Below are positions 4,867-5,658 of a DNA stretch of 5,658 nt, one piece after another. The notes under the pieces are model-generated. The model saw nothing but the letters and a program-made list of their open reading frames with translations. It did no database searches and was not told where the DNA came from. Position 1 is the first letter of the stretch. Each line of letters starts with the position of its first letter. The DNA is taken from contig JAJTCL010000200.1 of assembly GCA_021323255.1 (NCBI GenBank), positions 1 to 5,658 of the forward strand, written 5' to 3'. Both the position numbers and the translations under genes were made by a program. The stretch comes from Propionibacteriaceae bacterium. Lineage in GTDB: Bacteria; Actinomycetota; Actinomycetes; Propionibacteriales; Propionibacteriaceae.

Positions 4867-5658
4867 TCAACCGTGGGCTGCTTCCATCATCTTGCTGGTG
4901 GTTTCGGCCTCATCCAACCCCTCTGACTCGGCTTCCTGCCGCGCAGCGAGAACTCGTGCATAGTCGCGCGGCAACACCTTGGTGAACCGCCTGGCGGCGG
5001 ACCACCAGTCGGCAAGCAACGATTCGGCGACCTCGGAACCTGTCTCTTCGCGATGCCGGACGATCAGCTTCTTGACGAATTCAAGATCAGCGTCAGATGG
5101 TATGAGCGCATCGACCATCTCGGTATTGAGCAGAGTCGGGTCGAGATCGAGCAAATAGCCAATGCCGCCCGACATGCCAGCTGCGATATTGCGCCCTGTC
5201 CTACCGAGTACGACCGCGATGCCGCCGGTCATGTACTCGCAACCGTGATCACCCAGCCCCTCCACCACAGCGATGGCACCAGAGTTGCGGACGCAGAACC
5301 GCTCGCCGACCTGCCCGCGGATGAACAGCTCACCGGACGTCGCGCCGTATCCGATCACATTGCCGGCGATGATGTTGTCAGCGGCGACGAATCGAGCCGA
5401 ACGCGCCGGCCGCACCACAATGCGGCCACCTGAAAGCCCTTTAGCCAGGTAGTCGTTGGAATCGCCTTCCAGGCGCAGCGTGATACCGGCGGGCAGGAAT
5501 GCCCCAAAGCTCTGTCCGGCAGAGCCTTCGAAGGTGATGTCGATCGTGCCATCCGGAAGACCCTCGCCTCGGGTGGCCTTGGTCACCTCGTGACCCAAGA
5601 TCGTTCCCACCGTCCGATCGACGTTACGGATCGGCACCGAGGCGCGTATGGCCTCACC
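4867..5658 (-). CDS. gltB: Glutamate synthase large subunit, C-terminal part (5' end beyond window)
   Basis: Alpha subunit of NADPH-GOGAT; only the last 263 residues are in the window. These are the end of the synthase region and the GXGXG beta-helix domain, which links the amidotransferase and synthase sites. Visible hallmarks are VPIRNVDRTVGTILGHEV, GSAGQSFGAFLPAGITLRLE, the Gly repeats GLSGGRIVVRP, YGATSGELFIRG and GDHGCEYMTGGIAVVLG, then GRNIAAGMSGGIGYLLDLD. The tail has the usual RRFTKVLPRDYARVL and ends KMMEAAHG. The frame is open past the GTG at 5637 to the window edge, so that GTG is not the start. It sits upstream of gltD in the same operon. The catalytic N-terminal Cys and FMN/3Fe-4S regions are outside the window and cannot be judged. 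Confidence 0.97.
   Translation of the reverse strand, partial: GEAIRASVPIRNVDRTVGTILGHEVTKATRGEGLPDGTIDITFEGSAGQSFGAFLPAGITLRLEGDSNDYLAKGLSGGRIVVRPARSARFVAADNIIAGNVIGYGATSGELFIRGQVGERFCVRNSGAIAVVEGLGDHGCEYMTGGIAVVLGRTGRNIAAGMSGGIGYLLDLDPTLLNTEMVDALIPSDADLEFVKKLIVRHREETGSEVAESLLADWWSAARRFTKVLPRDYARVLAARQEAESEGLDEAETTSKMMEAAHG

Noticed and set aside
3781..4926. Plus-strand open frame of 381 codons opposite gltD
   Set aside because: It is the mirror frame of a clear gltD. The protein is rich in Arg, Pro, Asp and His, shows no domain, and runs across the gltB-gltD gap.
1..5658. CRISPR array, insertion sequence or transposase
   Set aside because: No regularly spaced repeats, DDE or tyrosine/serine recombinase motifs, or target-site duplications were seen in the window.

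Overview
This window is about 62% GC by eye and every convincing gene lies on the minus strand, so biology reads from high coordinates to low. Gene content (two-subunit bacterial GOGAT, a mycobacterial-type DinB2 polymerase, a Rieske-type NirD, NarK) and codon use point to a high-GC Actinomycetota chromosome. I cannot place it more finely.

Right block (about 3346-5658): the 3' end of gltB (glutamate synthase large subunit, GXGXG domain) is followed after a 54-bp gap by a complete, healthy-looking gltD (small subunit). The gap holds a perfect 7-bp hairpin resembling dispersed palindromic repeats and a good Shine-Dalgarno for gltD. A perfect 8-bp hairpin beginning inside the gltD stop codon is the likely end of the operon.

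Middle block (about 1903-3345): a 375-bp stretch with no recognised gene (one doubtful small ORF, a 15-bp operator-like palindrome and a small hairpin) leads into dinB. DinB is a full-length Y-family polymerase whose steric-gate position carries Leu instead of Phe or Tyr. This is the signature of the ribonucleotide-tolerant DinB2 branch.

Left block (1-1783): a nitrate/nitrite assimilation cluster, nirB-nirD-narK, that is visibly decaying. nirB retains only its C-terminal quarter and begins abruptly downstream of dinB. It also has an in-frame TAG and an Arg in place of the conserved Gly before a cluster cysteine. nirD has an in-frame TGA upstream of its Rieske motif. narK has a pair of compensating one-base indels that replace a conserved glycine-rich motif, although its frame otherwise stays open to the window edge.

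In an intact relative these genes would form a chain: NarK moves nitrate/nitrite, NirBD reduces nitrite to ammonium, and GltBD passes nitrogen on to glutamate. Here the last step looks intact and the nitrite step looks lost, with dinB next to the missing part of nirB. I found no new defence or mobile system. The most notable observations are the multi-lesion decay of nirBD-narK, the Leu-gate polymerase at the deletion point, and two or three unassigned palindromes.
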